DNA of 52,217 nucleotides from Fragilaria radians (GCA_900642245.1 CAAAJI010000056.1:182109-234325); one strand, 5' to 3'; numbered from the stretch's first letter, positions 39,546 through 49,400 are shown. Program-made: numbers and translations. The notes: generated by a model from the sequence alone, not told the origin.

Positions 39546-41199
39546 TAAGAGAATTGTTGTTAAGATATAACATAGTAAGTGTGGTAACTGCACTAATTTC
39601 ACTTGGAACAGATCCAGAAAGAAATTTTTTTGAAAGATCCAACTCTGTAAGTTTTGTAAGTTTGCCAATTTCACTGGGAATGGATCCATCGAGATCATTC
39701 TGAGAAAGATCTAAGAATGTAAGTTTCATAAGTTTGCCTATTTCACTTGGAATGGATCCAGTAAGAGCATAATTGTAAGAAAGTTCCAACAATGTAAGTG
39801 CCGTAAGTTTGCCAATTTCACTTGGGATGGATCCAGAAAGCAAATTGTATGAAAGATCCAACTCTGCAACTGTCAGAAGGGCACCAATTTCATTTGGAAT
39901 GGATCCATTAAGATCATTCAGAGAAAGATCCAAGTACGTAAGTTTCATAAGTGCACCAATTTCACTTGGAATGGATCCAACAAGATCATTGTAAGAAAGA
40001 TCCAACAATGTAAGTGCCGTAAGTGCGCCAATTTCACTTGGAATGGATCCAGTAAGAGCATAATTGTAAGAAAGTTCCAACCTAGTGAGTTTTGTAATTG
40101 CACCAATTTCAATTGGAATGGATCCATTAAGAGCATAATTGTAAGAAAGTTCCAACCTTGTAAGTTTTGTAATTGCACCAATTTCACTTGGAATAGATCC
40201 ATCAAGATCATTCTTCGAAACATCCAAGTACGTAAGTTTTGTAAGTTTGCCGATTTCACTTGGAATGGATCCAGTAAGAGAATTGTCATAATGATCCAAG
40301 TTGGTAAGAGAGCGAAGCAGAGCAATTTCGTTTGGAAGTAATCCATTCAAATTATTACTTCTTAGTGATAGTGCTTGCAAAGTTCCGTTGACACATACAT
40401 TGTCATTGCTACTTTGGTACCAAGTACACTCATCATCATCACTTATCCAACCTGTACTCTGACCCCATGATGTTCCTCCTGTTGAGAAAAAGAATACTGC
40501 CATGGCAAAGCGTTGAACTTGACGATCAAAGGAGTAAGCTCTGAAATTTGAATCATTCAATAACCAATCAAGGGCTAATTTTTGGCTAGAACGAGGACTT
40601 TCCAATTGTTGAAGGGATGCATTAGTCAGAAGTGGTTTTAATTTTTTTACAAACGCATCTTTGGCCACATCAACATTTGCAGAATTATTCACAGATTTTC
40701 TTGTCAAAATGATAGTAAGGATAATAATGGCCATCAATAGTGAAAGCGAAACAATTGCAGTAAGCATGTACCTGAGGATTGAACCTCTCTTGGGAAATCC
40801 TTCTAATAGAGTTGTATTGTCTTCTATTGGTGTTGCATCAATAATAACATCGTCGACTACTCGGGCACTTGTGATATTTACAGATGATGCTTCTTGAATT
40901 GTGTGTTCCATTGATGATCTTGAATTTGGCAATTCCGTTTCATCTAGGTCATGCATTCCTTCTTCAATTCCTGGAACAGCGAATGCTCCCACCGTTGCAT
41001 CGGTTTCCAAGCTTCGGATTAGATCCTTTGTAGCTGTCCTTTCTTTTGAGTCATCATTGATGTTGCTTTCATAGAATTGAAAGTCTTGGTTCTCAACTGA
41101 ATCCTTTTCCTTTTGTTTCAATTGAAAGAAATTCACTCTTTTAGTGGATAACAATGCTTCATTGTTATCCCTACCTTTTCCTTTTTCCTTTTTCGGCAT
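39526..41199 (-). CDS. Membrane-anchored LRR protein B1, C-terminus altered by a deletion
   Basis: 557 residues from ATG 41199. Same plan as A1/A2: basic N-tail (MPKKEKGKGRDN, STKRVNF), VGAFAVPGIEEG patch, membrane helix about 144-166 (MLTAIVSLSLLMAIIILTII), N-cap-like STGGTSWGQSTGWISDDDEC, then 11 LRRs of 24-25 residues from about 273 (GSIPSEIGxLTxLTxLDLSxN). The frame ends with an odd tail TYIVVN. In the next frame (39348-39545) the missing end is present: two further repeats and VTCSCCN. So a deletion that is not a multiple of three, near 39540, removed the junction and shifted the frame. The protein may still be made, but without the Cys-rich terminus found in A1, A2 and B2. Confidence 0.85.
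   Translation of the reverse strand: MPKKEKGKGRDNNEALLSTKRVNFFQLKQKEKDSVENQDFQFYESNINDDSKERTATKDLIRSLETDATVGAFAVPGIEEGMHDLDETELPNSRSSMEHTIQEASSVNITSARVVDDVIIDATPIEDNTTLLEGFPKRGSILRYMLTAIVSLSLLMAIIILTIILTRKSVNNSANVDVAKDAFVKKLKPLLTNASLQQLESPRSSQKLALDWLLNDSNFRAYSFDRQVQRFAMAVFFFSTGGTSWGQSTGWISDDDECTWYQSSNDNVCVNGTLQALSLRSNNLNGLLPNEIALLRSLTNLDHYDNSLTGSIPSEIGKLTKLTYLDVSKNDLDGSIPSEIGAITKLTRLELSYNYALNGSIPIEIGAITKLTRLELSYNYALTGSIPSEIGALTALTLLDLSYNDLVGSIPSEIGALMKLTYLDLSLNDLNGSIPNEIGALLTVAELDLSYNLLSGSIPSEIGKLTALTLLELSYNYALTGSIPSEIGKLMKLTFLDLSQNDLDGSIPSEIGKLTKLTELDLSKKFLSGSVPSEISAVTTLTMLYLNNNSLTYIVVN
39590..40330 (-). repeat. 72/75-nt coding minisatellite (LRR array of B1)
   Basis: Each LRR is a DNA repeat of 72 or 75 bases with nearly constant segments (CCAATTTCACTTGGAATGGATCCA on plus). 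Adjacent units are much alike; for example units at about 40025 and 40100 differ by a few bases. B2 holds only about three such units, so unit number has changed since the two genes split. Confidence 0.9.
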
Positions 41200-41365
41200 G
41201 GTTTGCTTACAGATCTTAACTTTTATGTCCTGATACAGATTTCAATATTTTTTGTCAGTAAATTTGTTTCGTTCATTTCTTACACATTTAATCGCTCTTC
41301 TGACTCCCAAATAGAGTCTTGTTACTAAGCACGTGGTATCATGCATACATCGTCTGTACGTAAAC
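41200..41365 (-). promoter_or_regulatory. LRR-B1 promoter region with conserved CACGTG
   Basis: About 160 bases upstream of the ATG align with 47554-47720. CACGTGG occurs in both, at 41330-41336 (131 bases upstream) and 47671-47677 (118 bases upstream), even where the surrounding bases have diverged or shifted. Confidence 0.45.
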
Positions 41366-41779
41366 CGAATGGTATGGAAGGAGGATTGTGGCCCAATAAG
41401 TTGGAAAGAAAATTTAACATTACGATTATGTACTTTTAACAGATGCTTCAACTTATGTAGAAATTCCTTTCATTATTGGGACTAATCAATCAATATACTG
41501 ACCGGCGCCATATGATTGGGGTATCATTCATTGGCAGCAAATGTTTGGTCAATTAATACCCCCAAAAACGCTATTTTGCTGCTTCTGGGCTGCGTATACA
41601 TGGTCCTCATGGACTAAAATCCGTTAGGGCTAAGCTATGTTTCAAGATGCACTTTATCATAGTGTTATTAATGATTAATACGAAACAATGCACTAGCAAA
41701 TGATAACTAAAATTTTCAAGAGCAAAACTGAATAGAAAGAAATGCCTTTTCAAAATATGAAGAATCCCCAAATTACTAC
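41366..41779. other. Spacer with a dispersed repeat
   Basis: Bases 41535-41617 (GGCAGCAAATGTTTGGTCAATTAATACCCC...GTATACATGGTCCTCATGGA) resemble 44698-44784 (GGCAACATATGGTTGGTCAATTTGCACCCC...GTATACATGGTTCTCTCATGGA). Non-coding, unidentified; the two copies bracket the Gypsy remnant at 41.8-43.2 kb and might be pieces of its LTRs. Confidence 0.5.
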
Positions 41780-43230
41780 TTTACAGGAAAAAATAAATCA
41801 TTTTTCAAGTAAATCTTGAGTTCATAAGTACCAGAATCATGACATACGCACCTACATATATGCAAGTATGAGAATATTCTATGAATCCAAGACTTGGGGA
41901 TACAACCAGTACAAGGCATGTAATACATAGAAGAATTATGACTGGAGAAAATGTAATTGCAATATTCAAATGGAAATTCACTTGCCCGCAAGCAAAACAT
42001 TTTCAATATCTGTATTGTGATCATTCCTTTACAAATACCAGATGTGAATGTATTGTTCTTTCGGTTTGTTGAATACCTGGATGTTATAAGGCAGTATGGT
42101 ACCAACTTAAAATTGGCTTCCTAAGTACTTTAGGAATGTAGATTTTATTGTTAAATAGAATGACATGATGTCCATCAACTCTTTTGGAGAAATACTCTGG
42201 ATGATGTTGCTGATGCTGAATCAGTGTTTGATATTTACGATCATATTCAGCTATGATTTGAGTACTCATAGTCTAAATCTTGTGTACTCTTATCATCCAA
42301 GTTTTCATAAAGCTCAGATATTTGCTTTGAACTTGCACTTGTTGATGCCACTTCAGTATCTAATCTGCTTAGAGCATCAGCTACCACATTGCATGGTCCT
42401 TTGATATACTCTAGTGTTGGACCAAATTCTTCAATGGTCTAGTGCCATCTTTGTATGCATGAGATTTAGACATGGTGGTTAATCTTCTTAAGTTTTCATG
42501 TTACTTGTACCTACACTACTGGTAAAGAAAGTGATATTATTTACTGCTACGGTTGGGGCTGGTCCAGTAATCTTGTCAAGATTCTCCAAACAAATGAAGT
42601 ACAAAATTGCTGATTCATTATCCATTTTGAAAGTATCACTGTTGCTGAAACCATTGCCTCATGCCAATTTGGAGGTTTGGCCTGACCAAGAATCTCAATG
42701 ATTTCATCTTTAGTGAGAGGGGTAGGACATTCCTCAGGGAAAACAGTAGGTAGTGGTTAAGCTCATTGAGCCTTTCTACAAACTGTCGGACCATTGTATC
42801 AGGTCCCATGAAGAGGCATCACCTCATGCCATACTTTTGCACCCTAATGGCGTGCCTAGAGATATAGTCTAATCCTAGGTCCATAATAACTAGTTCTAAC
42901 AACTCATGATCCATGATTTCAATGTCCTTACCACCACAGCTTTTTGAAAGATGATATTCAAAAAGAGAGAGAGCTTGTCCCTTCAACATAGTAAGTAGCT
43001 TCTTAGTCCTATCTGATGGCTCTTTCAAGGCAATTAACAACTCCAAATCACAATAAACCATCAACCATCTCATTTGTTGTTGAATAAAGGCTTAAGGCAG
43101 TGAAGAAATTCTTAGTTGGGATCTTTGGCAATTGTACCTTGGGATGGCTACCCCCAACATACTTGTTCAGAGATCCTGATCCTGAACTTGACCTAAGTCA
43201 AATGTCTTTACCTGATTATCAAAGTCAAAT
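41780..43230 (-). mobile_element. Gypsy-type retrotransposon remnant (Gag, RNase H tail, integrase finger)
   Basis: On the minus strand, Gag at about 42480-43230: LLTMLKGQALSLFEYHLSK, then DTMVRQFVERLNELN with the downstream E-I-L-G-Q-A-K-P-P-N-W-like capsid step in other frames. Then directly the end of RNase H, about 42300-42470 (LEYIKGPCNVVADALSRL in drifting frames). The integrase finger at 42084-42269 (NNKIYIPKVLRKPILSWYHTAL) continues HPG...ERTIHSHLV and C..C downstream. Protease, RT and the integrase core are deleted. Confidence 0.7.
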
Positions 43231-44939
43231 CCAATTTTTGCTTAACTTATTATGGATGGCATGACTGTAGTTAAGATAAGATAATCTGGAAGCAATGTCC
43301 ATCAAGTTGTTCAATCTGGATTGTGTTCTTCTCATTCATCCTTATTTTTGTGTTTTGTAATCATCGACTCCTTAAAAATGCCATCGTAAAGAGTTTCACT
43401 TAATTTGCTTAAATTAAGAAGAAAGAATCATATCTTCTACAAAGGTTACCTTCCATGCATTTTTATAATGCTTGGATAAACCTGCTTCTAGAATTAGTTC
43501 TATCGCTCCGCTTGCAAATTTATTGTGATTTCTTAATGGCCAGTAATGGTGTCAATGTATATAAATTATCAATACGCAATTTGCCAAAATTACGATGATT
43601 AATATTTGCTAGAAAATTGAGAGTATGATCCATACTATTCAAGACCTGTATAGTATTTTTGGAAATGCAACTCTGATTCAAATTCTTTACATGGTATTAC
43701 ACTCTTATTCTTTACAAGATTTCATTCTTGGTGATGATTGAGATAGTCAAAATTGGGTCATAATGTCTTACTGTGGCTTCTCAGCATAGAGAAAGAATCA
43801 ATGGAACAAAACCAAGACGTCGCTGTATTATTGAAGAATTTTAATTTATCGTAATTTAGAGGAAAAGTGTATTCACAATCTAAAAGCTGTAAGATTGTTA
43901 AGGACCAGGATAATGAAAAGTCTGGATTGTGAATGATTGGGAGGATAGACTCAAAGTCTGTTAAATGATAAACTACTCTAATTCTGGAACAAATCTACTT
44001 TTACTTCTGGAATCAAAGGGATCCAGCCAACTTTGGAATGAAAGGATCAGAATGTTGTTCCATTTTAACAACAATATTTGGATATCTTATCTCACACCTT
44101 GTAGATTGATCAAGTAATTGATAGCATCATCTAAGCACCATGAGATGCACACATATCAAGTATTTTCCTGTTGCTCATCCACACAATTTAAAAATGCATG
44201 TATCAACTTGTTGAAGAGCAGATTTATGTCTCCGCTCTTCTTCAAGGATTGATTACAAAGATCAATTGTTGATTCACAACTTTTTTTAGATCGCATCTCA
44301 AAGTCGCGTCTCGAAGTCACTGCAGTTGTTGTTGTCTTCTCAGGTTGGATAAGAATCCACTAAAGACAGTGTTAACACTATGCCTTGACCTGTAGATAGA
44401 AATTAAATGAAAGTAACTAAATAAATTGATAGTGCTTAGCAATGCATTATAAGCCTAAGGATTAGGTTCTAATCTCATACTTTTAGGTGAAGCTTTGAGG
44501 GGAAGGTTTTCCTTTGAAGCTCTCATGAGAAAGCTTGATTACTTTGGGGAGACTTTCCTGAGTAGACTTTTAGGAGAAGCCTCCATGTGCCAGACTTTTT
44601 TGTGAGAAGAGCTTAAAGTCAGCCTTGGCACGTTTGGCCTTGGGTGACTCTCTATGTCAACTCACAGTAAGGCCCTATACTCAGTCTCATTTCTCGGCAA
44701 CATATGGTTGGTCAATTTGCACCCCAATATACACTTTGCTGCTCGAGGGTTGTGTATACATGGTTCTCTCATGGATCACCAACCGCTCATGTTGTTATGA
44801 CCTATGTCAATACCACCTATCTTAAATTCAATTTATTTCTCCTGTGATTACTTTTGCATTTAGGAAACCCAGTCCAATTGCCGATTAGGATAACCAATTA
44901 TTTTGGTGCTGCTGTTATCCATGATTAAAAGAGGTGCGG
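43231..44939. other. Unassigned repeat-like DNA
   Basis: No convincing frame. Contains the second copy of the 41.5-kb dispersed repeat at 44698-44784 and a stretch of imperfect AAGCTTTGA/GAAGCTC repeats at about 44490-44560. Possibly the 5' end of the neighbouring Gypsy remnant. Confidence 0.35.
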
Positions 44940-45350
44940 GAAACCTCCTCCTACGAAAGCAATTCCCAATAAGATGAGTTTCCATTACAAAACAATACTT
45001 TTTGATTAATAATCCATCACAAGACAATGTGTTTGTGGAATATTTCTTCATGAAGCTAAGAATAAACAGTGAATAGCAGTGTATTTCATCTAAAGCCAAG
45101 AGCACCTAAAATTTTGCACTTTATGCCACACCTCTTTAGTTGCTGCTTATTCCCATAGACTTTTCACGTGCCGTAATCATCCTCCTACAAAAGCATTCCC
45201 TGATATGATGGGTTTCCAGCACAACAAAATACTTTGAAACCAATAGTCTACTGCAAGAGAATGTATTTATTGACTATTTCTATACTAAGTTAAATATCAA
45301 ATTGCATTATTTTCATTTTTATCTAAAGGAAATTCGTAAAAATGCAACTT
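44940..45350 (-). repeat. Diverged tandem duplication, about 235-bp offset
   Basis: CCTCCTACGAAAGCAATTCCC at 44947 and CCTCCTACAAAAGCATTCCC at 45181 start two similar stretches of about 165 bases. On the minus strand the first reads KYSTNTLSCDGLLIKKYCFV followed by METHLIGNCFRRR. The second gives a matching but broken SRLLVSKYFVVLETHHIREC in one frame. The shared amino-acid pattern suggests coding ancestry (perhaps a transposase), but I cannot name it. Confidence 0.5.
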
Positions 45351-46260
45351 ATTGCGCTTAAAGCCATATCAATGATAGCTAGCCCTAAACAAGTAGCTGG
45401 CGCTTGCATTCCTACCCCAAGTAAGTTGTATTATAAAGATCAAAATAAACAATTCAGAATAGTGTATCTTTGAATATCTGTTTATAAATATTCAACCATA
45501 TTTATGGCATAAATGTTCATGTTTGCTATTTGTGAACATAGAATTTGTAGGACATATAATTAATGCCTCATGCAATATTTGAGTTTACTATTTTACCTAA
45601 CATGATATTGGTATCTTCAAATGAATTCCACTTCACAGAACTGTCTCTGTGATTCATTAAATTTTATTATCAATTTAGCATTGACATGAGGAAAGTGCAT
45701 ATGTAGACATTTCATTTTTTTCTATTAAACTAAGGTTTAGATACATATTTTACGATTTTCTGGCTGTGTTGATATTATTGGAGAATATAGGCGTTAGTGG
45801 AAAGATCACAATAATGTTTTTGTTGGTACAAAGTCAACATCATTGTTTGGTGAACTTTCTTCTATTTATTCTTTAATTGTTTGAAAGTTTATATGAGACA
45901 AATGAAAGATTAATTTGATCACAGTCTTCCCAAACATACAACAATATTGTTGATCCAGATGATTTATCCTTAAAGCCAATTACAAATAGACTTAAGGTTA
46001 AGAAGCATGAAAGGTCATTTTCCTGAATTAAAAGGAATGCTGTTATTCACGTTTTCAGTGTTAAAAAGAAATATCTTGCCGTTAAATTGGCAATTCTTGA
46101 TCACTTACTTGAGTATTCAATGCTGCAAGGTTAAGAGCAAAGTGCATCCAGAGCCAGCTGACAGCCAGATTGGATGGAAAACATTGTAGTCATCAAATCA
46201 ATAAATGGTCAGACACCAAATCAAGCATGCACAGACAGACATTCTCCATAAGGAAGCCAT
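45351..46260. other. Unassigned, no gene supported
   Basis: A 60-codon plus-strand frame at 46007-46189 is the longest. Another frame of the same stretch reads LAVKLAILDHLLEYSMLQG, which could be a worn coding fragment; no family recognised. Confidence 0.35.
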
Positions 46261-47715
46261 GAGTATGTTTGGTTTGATGATGATTCTACCTGTGGACAGA
46301 CAAATATGATGACATAATCCAAAAGACACCAAATCAAGCAGACAAAGACAGACATAAAGACTTAATACTAAGCTACACGTTTCAAGGAATTGAATATTTC
46401 AGTTGCAACAAGAGCATGTGACAGAATTATCAACACTTGGAAACAACCCTTGTTTGCAGAGAGATTCAGGAATGGATCCAGTAAGAGAATTGTATTGAAG
46501 ATTCAACTCTTCAAGTGTCGTGAGTGCACCTATTTCACTTGGAATGGATCCAATAAGATCATAATTGTTATTAAGTGACAATAATGTCAGTGCTGTAAGT
46601 GCACCAATGTCTCTTGGAATGGATCCATCAAGATCATTCTTAGAAAGATCCAAGTAAGTAAGAGAGCGAAGCAGAGCAATTTCGTTTGGGAGCAATCCCT
46701 TCAAAGCATTGTCCTTTAAAGAGAGCACTTGCAAAGTCCCGTCAACACAAACATTGTCATTTCTACTTTGGTACCAAGTACACTCATCATCATCACTTAT
46801 CCAACCTGTACTCTGACCCCATGATGTTCCTCCTGTTGAGAAAAAGAATACTGCCATGGCAAAGCGTTGAACTTGACGATCAAAGGAGTAAGCTCTGAAA
46901 TTTGAATCATTCAACAACCAATCAAGGGCTAATTTTTGGCTAGAACGAGGACTTTCCAATTGTTGAAGGGATGCATTAGTCAGAAGTGGTTTTAATTTTT
47001 TTACAAACGCATCTTTGGCCACATCAACATTTGCAGAATTATTCACAGATTTTCTTGTCAAAATGATAGTAAGGATAATAATGGCCATCAATAGTGAAAG
47101 CGAAACAATTGCAGTAAGCATGTACCTGAGGATTGAACCTCTCTTGGGAACTCCTTCTAATGGAGTTGTATTGTCTTCTATTGGAATTGCATCAATAATA
47201 ACATCGTCGACTACTCGGGCACTTGTGATATTTACAGATGATGCTTCTTGAATTGTGTGTTCCATTGATGATCTTGAATTTGGCAATTCCGTTTCATCTA
47301 GATCATGCATTCCTTTTTCAATACCTGAAACAGCGAATGCTCCCACCTTTGCATCGGCTTCCAAGCTTTGGATCACATACTTTGTAGCAATCCCTTTATT
47401 AGAGTCAACATGGACATTGCTTTCATAGCATTGAAAGTCCTGGTTCTTAACAGAATCCTTTTCCTTTTGTTTCAATTGAAAGAAATTCACTCTTTTAGTG
47501 GATAACGATGCTTTATTGTTATCCCTACCTTTTCCTTTTTCCTTCTTAGGCATTCTTTGATAACAGATTTTTCACTTTGTGTCCTGGTACAGATTTCAAT
47601 ATTTTTTGTCAGTAAATTTGTGTCGTTCATTTCTTACACATTTAATCGCTCTACTGACTCCTATTGAAAACACGTGGACATAGATTAGCAAAATAGAGTC
47701 TTGTTACATCGTCTG
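46260..47715. repeat. Segmental duplication: LRR-B2 copy
   Basis: Counterpart of 39205-41365; see that entry for shared flanks. The region encoding the membrane helix and juxtamembrane part (about 46740-47290) is almost identical to 40380-40930. Confidence 0.9.
46399..47553 (-). CDS. Membrane-anchored LRR protein B2, short array
   Basis: 384 residues from ATG 47553. N-tail, membrane helix (about 144-166), juxtamembrane region and N-cap (STGGTSWGQSTGWISDDDEC) are nearly the same as in B1. The array is only about three repeats (LLPNEIALLRSLTYLDLSKN, SIPRDIGALTALTLLSLNNN, SIPSEIGALTTLEELNLQYN) plus the cap GSIPESLCKQGL. It ends VTCSCCN, the family's terminal Cys motif. Most B1/B2 differences upstream of the helix fall at residues 40-80. 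The frame is intact. A three-repeat LRR is a small surface, so it may be a decoy, a truncated receptor or simply a contracted allele-like copy. Confidence 0.88.
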   Translation of the reverse strand: MPKKEKGKGRDNNKASLSTKRVNFFQLKQKEKDSVKNQDFQCYESNVHVDSNKGIATKYVIQSLEADAKVGAFAVSGIEKGMHDLDETELPNSRSSMEHTIQEASSVNITSARVVDDVIIDAIPIEDNTTPLEGVPKRGSILRYMLTAIVSLSLLMAIIILTIILTRKSVNNSANVDVAKDAFVKKLKPLLTNASLQQLESPRSSQKLALDWLLNDSNFRAYSFDRQVQRFAMAVFFFSTGGTSWGQSTGWISDDDECTWYQSRNDNVCVDGTLQVLSLKDNALKGLLPNEIALLRSLTYLDLSKNDLDGSIPRDIGALTALTLLSLNNNYDLIGSIPSEIGALTTLEELNLQYNSLTGSIPESLCKQGLFPSVDNSVTCSCCN

Positions 47716-47751
47716 AACGTCTGAACTTGTTACATCGTCTGAACGTCTGAA
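47700..47751. repeat. Perfect 26-bp tandem duplication
   Basis: CTTGTTACATCGTCTGAACG plus TCTGAA occurs at 47700-47725 and 47726-47751. B1 has a single diverged version near 41317-41360. Within the distal promoter of B2. Confidence 0.9.
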
Positions 47752-47989
47752 CTTCAGAATAAGAATCGACAGAGTACGTACCCTAGCCCCCCTACTCATC
47801 CTCGATCTCTTACTCGAATATGCAAGTAGCAAAGCCATACGATAAGAATCATTTCAAAGATACAACAATATAATTGATCCATATGGTAAACAGTCAAAGT
47901 TTTGCAAGAAACTGCTCTGTTTCTAGATGCACTTTATCATAGTCTCGTTGATGATGGCTTATTCAACGTAGCATCCTCAACGAAAAATA

Positions 47990-48605
47990 GTAATCAATTT
48001 CTGGGACACCAGGTATCGGAAAGTCACTATTTTTGTCTACATCTTGTGTCGCTCAATGGATGACTTTCACATGAAAACATTTTCTTTTGAGCCTTACCGG
48101 GTTGTTTATCAAATCAACTCCTCCTACAAATGCTTTGACTTGCAGCGAGTACTCGTCACCGCGGTCACGAAGCTTGATGCAGAGAGATTTGTTCGGGGAC
48201 AAGATACATTCTATGTTTGAGATATACGGGCATATAGTGTTTTCTGTCGGTGGGCGAACTCTCAGATGCAGATGCTTGCAAAGCGGTACCGTTACCGAAA
48301 ATACGTTGGATGCCCTCCATAGCCAAAGAATTAAATTTGGATATGATACCATTCCTACTGCTGAAGACCTTTGGGGCAACTACTATGAATCAACAGAATG
48401 TTCCCATTCACAGTTGCAGCCGAACATCCAATTTGGCGGGGTTCAAATGCTACAAAGATTGTGCGAGTTGTACGACCAACCGAAACTCTACTTTGTTGTT
48501 CCTCCACATCCGTTTGCAGCCTTTATGAAGCAGGCTTTCATAGCAATAACGGGCTCATCTAATGTGATTGAAATCCGTAATTTGAAGCAATTAGATAACA
48601 AATAA
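47990..48605 (+). pseudogene. Internally deleted CRN pseudogene
   Basis: Related to the CRN at 33677-35491. It begins at the Walker A region (GTPGIGKS near 48003, versus GTTGIGKS), runs through the following helix with frameshifts (GAC TTT CAC then a stop), and keeps the region up to GLxHEQD-like FVRGQDTFY near 48205. It then jumps to MFEIYGHIVFSVGGRTLRCR, losing about 170 residues including Walker B. The C-terminus reads on in frame to EIRNLKQL (48605). The ubiquitin-like header is absent. The 3' flank after the stop still matches that of the full gene. Confidence 0.85.
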
Positions 48606-48949
48606 CGGTTGATGAATTTTTCTAAGTTTATTTGATTCATTTAATTGATTTGAAAGTTTGATTCTGGCACGGAATATTCTAAAACTTGCACTTGTTCCCT
48701 TAGACTTTAATTACGATGAATATTGTAGCAGATTATCTATAATAAACGTCTGTGATTCATCTTAGGTTGTTGAATAATCTCTTTCTCATCGCTTATTAAA
48801 TGTGCTCTATCCTTACTGCTTACACTGCATCAATATTTTTCCACTTGAAATTTGTTTTCTTCTTGTCCAATGAATAAAGTTTTTTTCTTTTTCTTGAAAA
48901 ATGCAACTTAATGCAGGTCTTAGGTATTCTTCTTTTCATTTTTTTATTG
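48606..48949. other. CRN pseudogene 3' flank and spacer
   Basis: The first about 50 bases match the full CRN 3' flank; the rest is AT-rich with no gene. Confidence 0.45.
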
Positions 48950-49400
48950 CTTGGATCCTAATTGCTTGAGTAATTTCTTCACTAAGGTTTTATTCGCGAT
49001 TGACATCATGAACTGATAGATTAATTGAGGAATATCCTTCCATAAATTTAATAGTCCTATCCATGTATTTTCAATGTCTTCAATAACTGAAAATGAAACT
49101 AAGATTTCCCATGATTTGGTTTCTGTATTGAGACGCAAATTAATTGAGGAATATCCTTCCATAAATTTAATAGTCCTATCCATATATTTTCAATGTCTTC
49201 AATACCTGAAAATGAAACTAAGATTTCCCATGATTTGGTTTCTGTATTGAGACGCAAATCTTTGAACTCATTGATTTCATAAAAGAAACCTTCATCAATG
49301 ACGCACGTCAATAGATCTGCATTCTGATCAAGAGAAGCATCATGATAATACTTCAATCTTGTCAAGTCTATTGTGTACATCTTTCTTCTTTCTTTCAATG
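48950..49400 (-). pseudogene. Integrase chromodomain fragment, internally duplicated
   Basis: The minus strand (49398 downward) reads TIDLTRLKYYHDASLDQNAD, then DLRLNTETKSWEILVSFSGI and EDIENIWIGLLNLWKDIPQL, the R-x-K-F/Y-Y-x-D lead-in and chromodomain found at the C-terminus of Gypsy integrases (WEI...E-x-x-W...). A second, out-of-frame copy follows because of the 119-bp tandem duplication. Confidence 0.65.
49020..49258. repeat. 119-bp tandem duplication
   Basis: TTAATTGAGGAATATCCTTC at 49021 recurs at 49140; the two units differ at about three bases. 119 is not a multiple of three, so the duplication breaks the chromodomain frame. Confidence 0.92.

Larger units (their letters stand above)
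39205..41365. repeat. Segmental duplication: LRR-B1 copy
   Basis: Matches about 46260-47715 in direct orientation, including the 3' flank (GACACCAAATCAAGCAGACAAAGACAG) and the promoter (TTTCAATATTTTTTGTCAGTAAATTTGTG/T). The internal length differs because the LRR array is much longer here. Confidence 0.9.

Noticed and set aside
39590..40330. Regularly spaced 72/75-base repeats, superficially like a CRISPR array
   Set aside because: Units translate as consecutive LRRs in one frame, there are no unique spacers and the genome is eukaryotic.
47700..47751. 26-bp direct repeat as a CRISPR or attachment site
   Set aside because: Two abutting copies without a spacer; a simple tandem duplication in a promoter.
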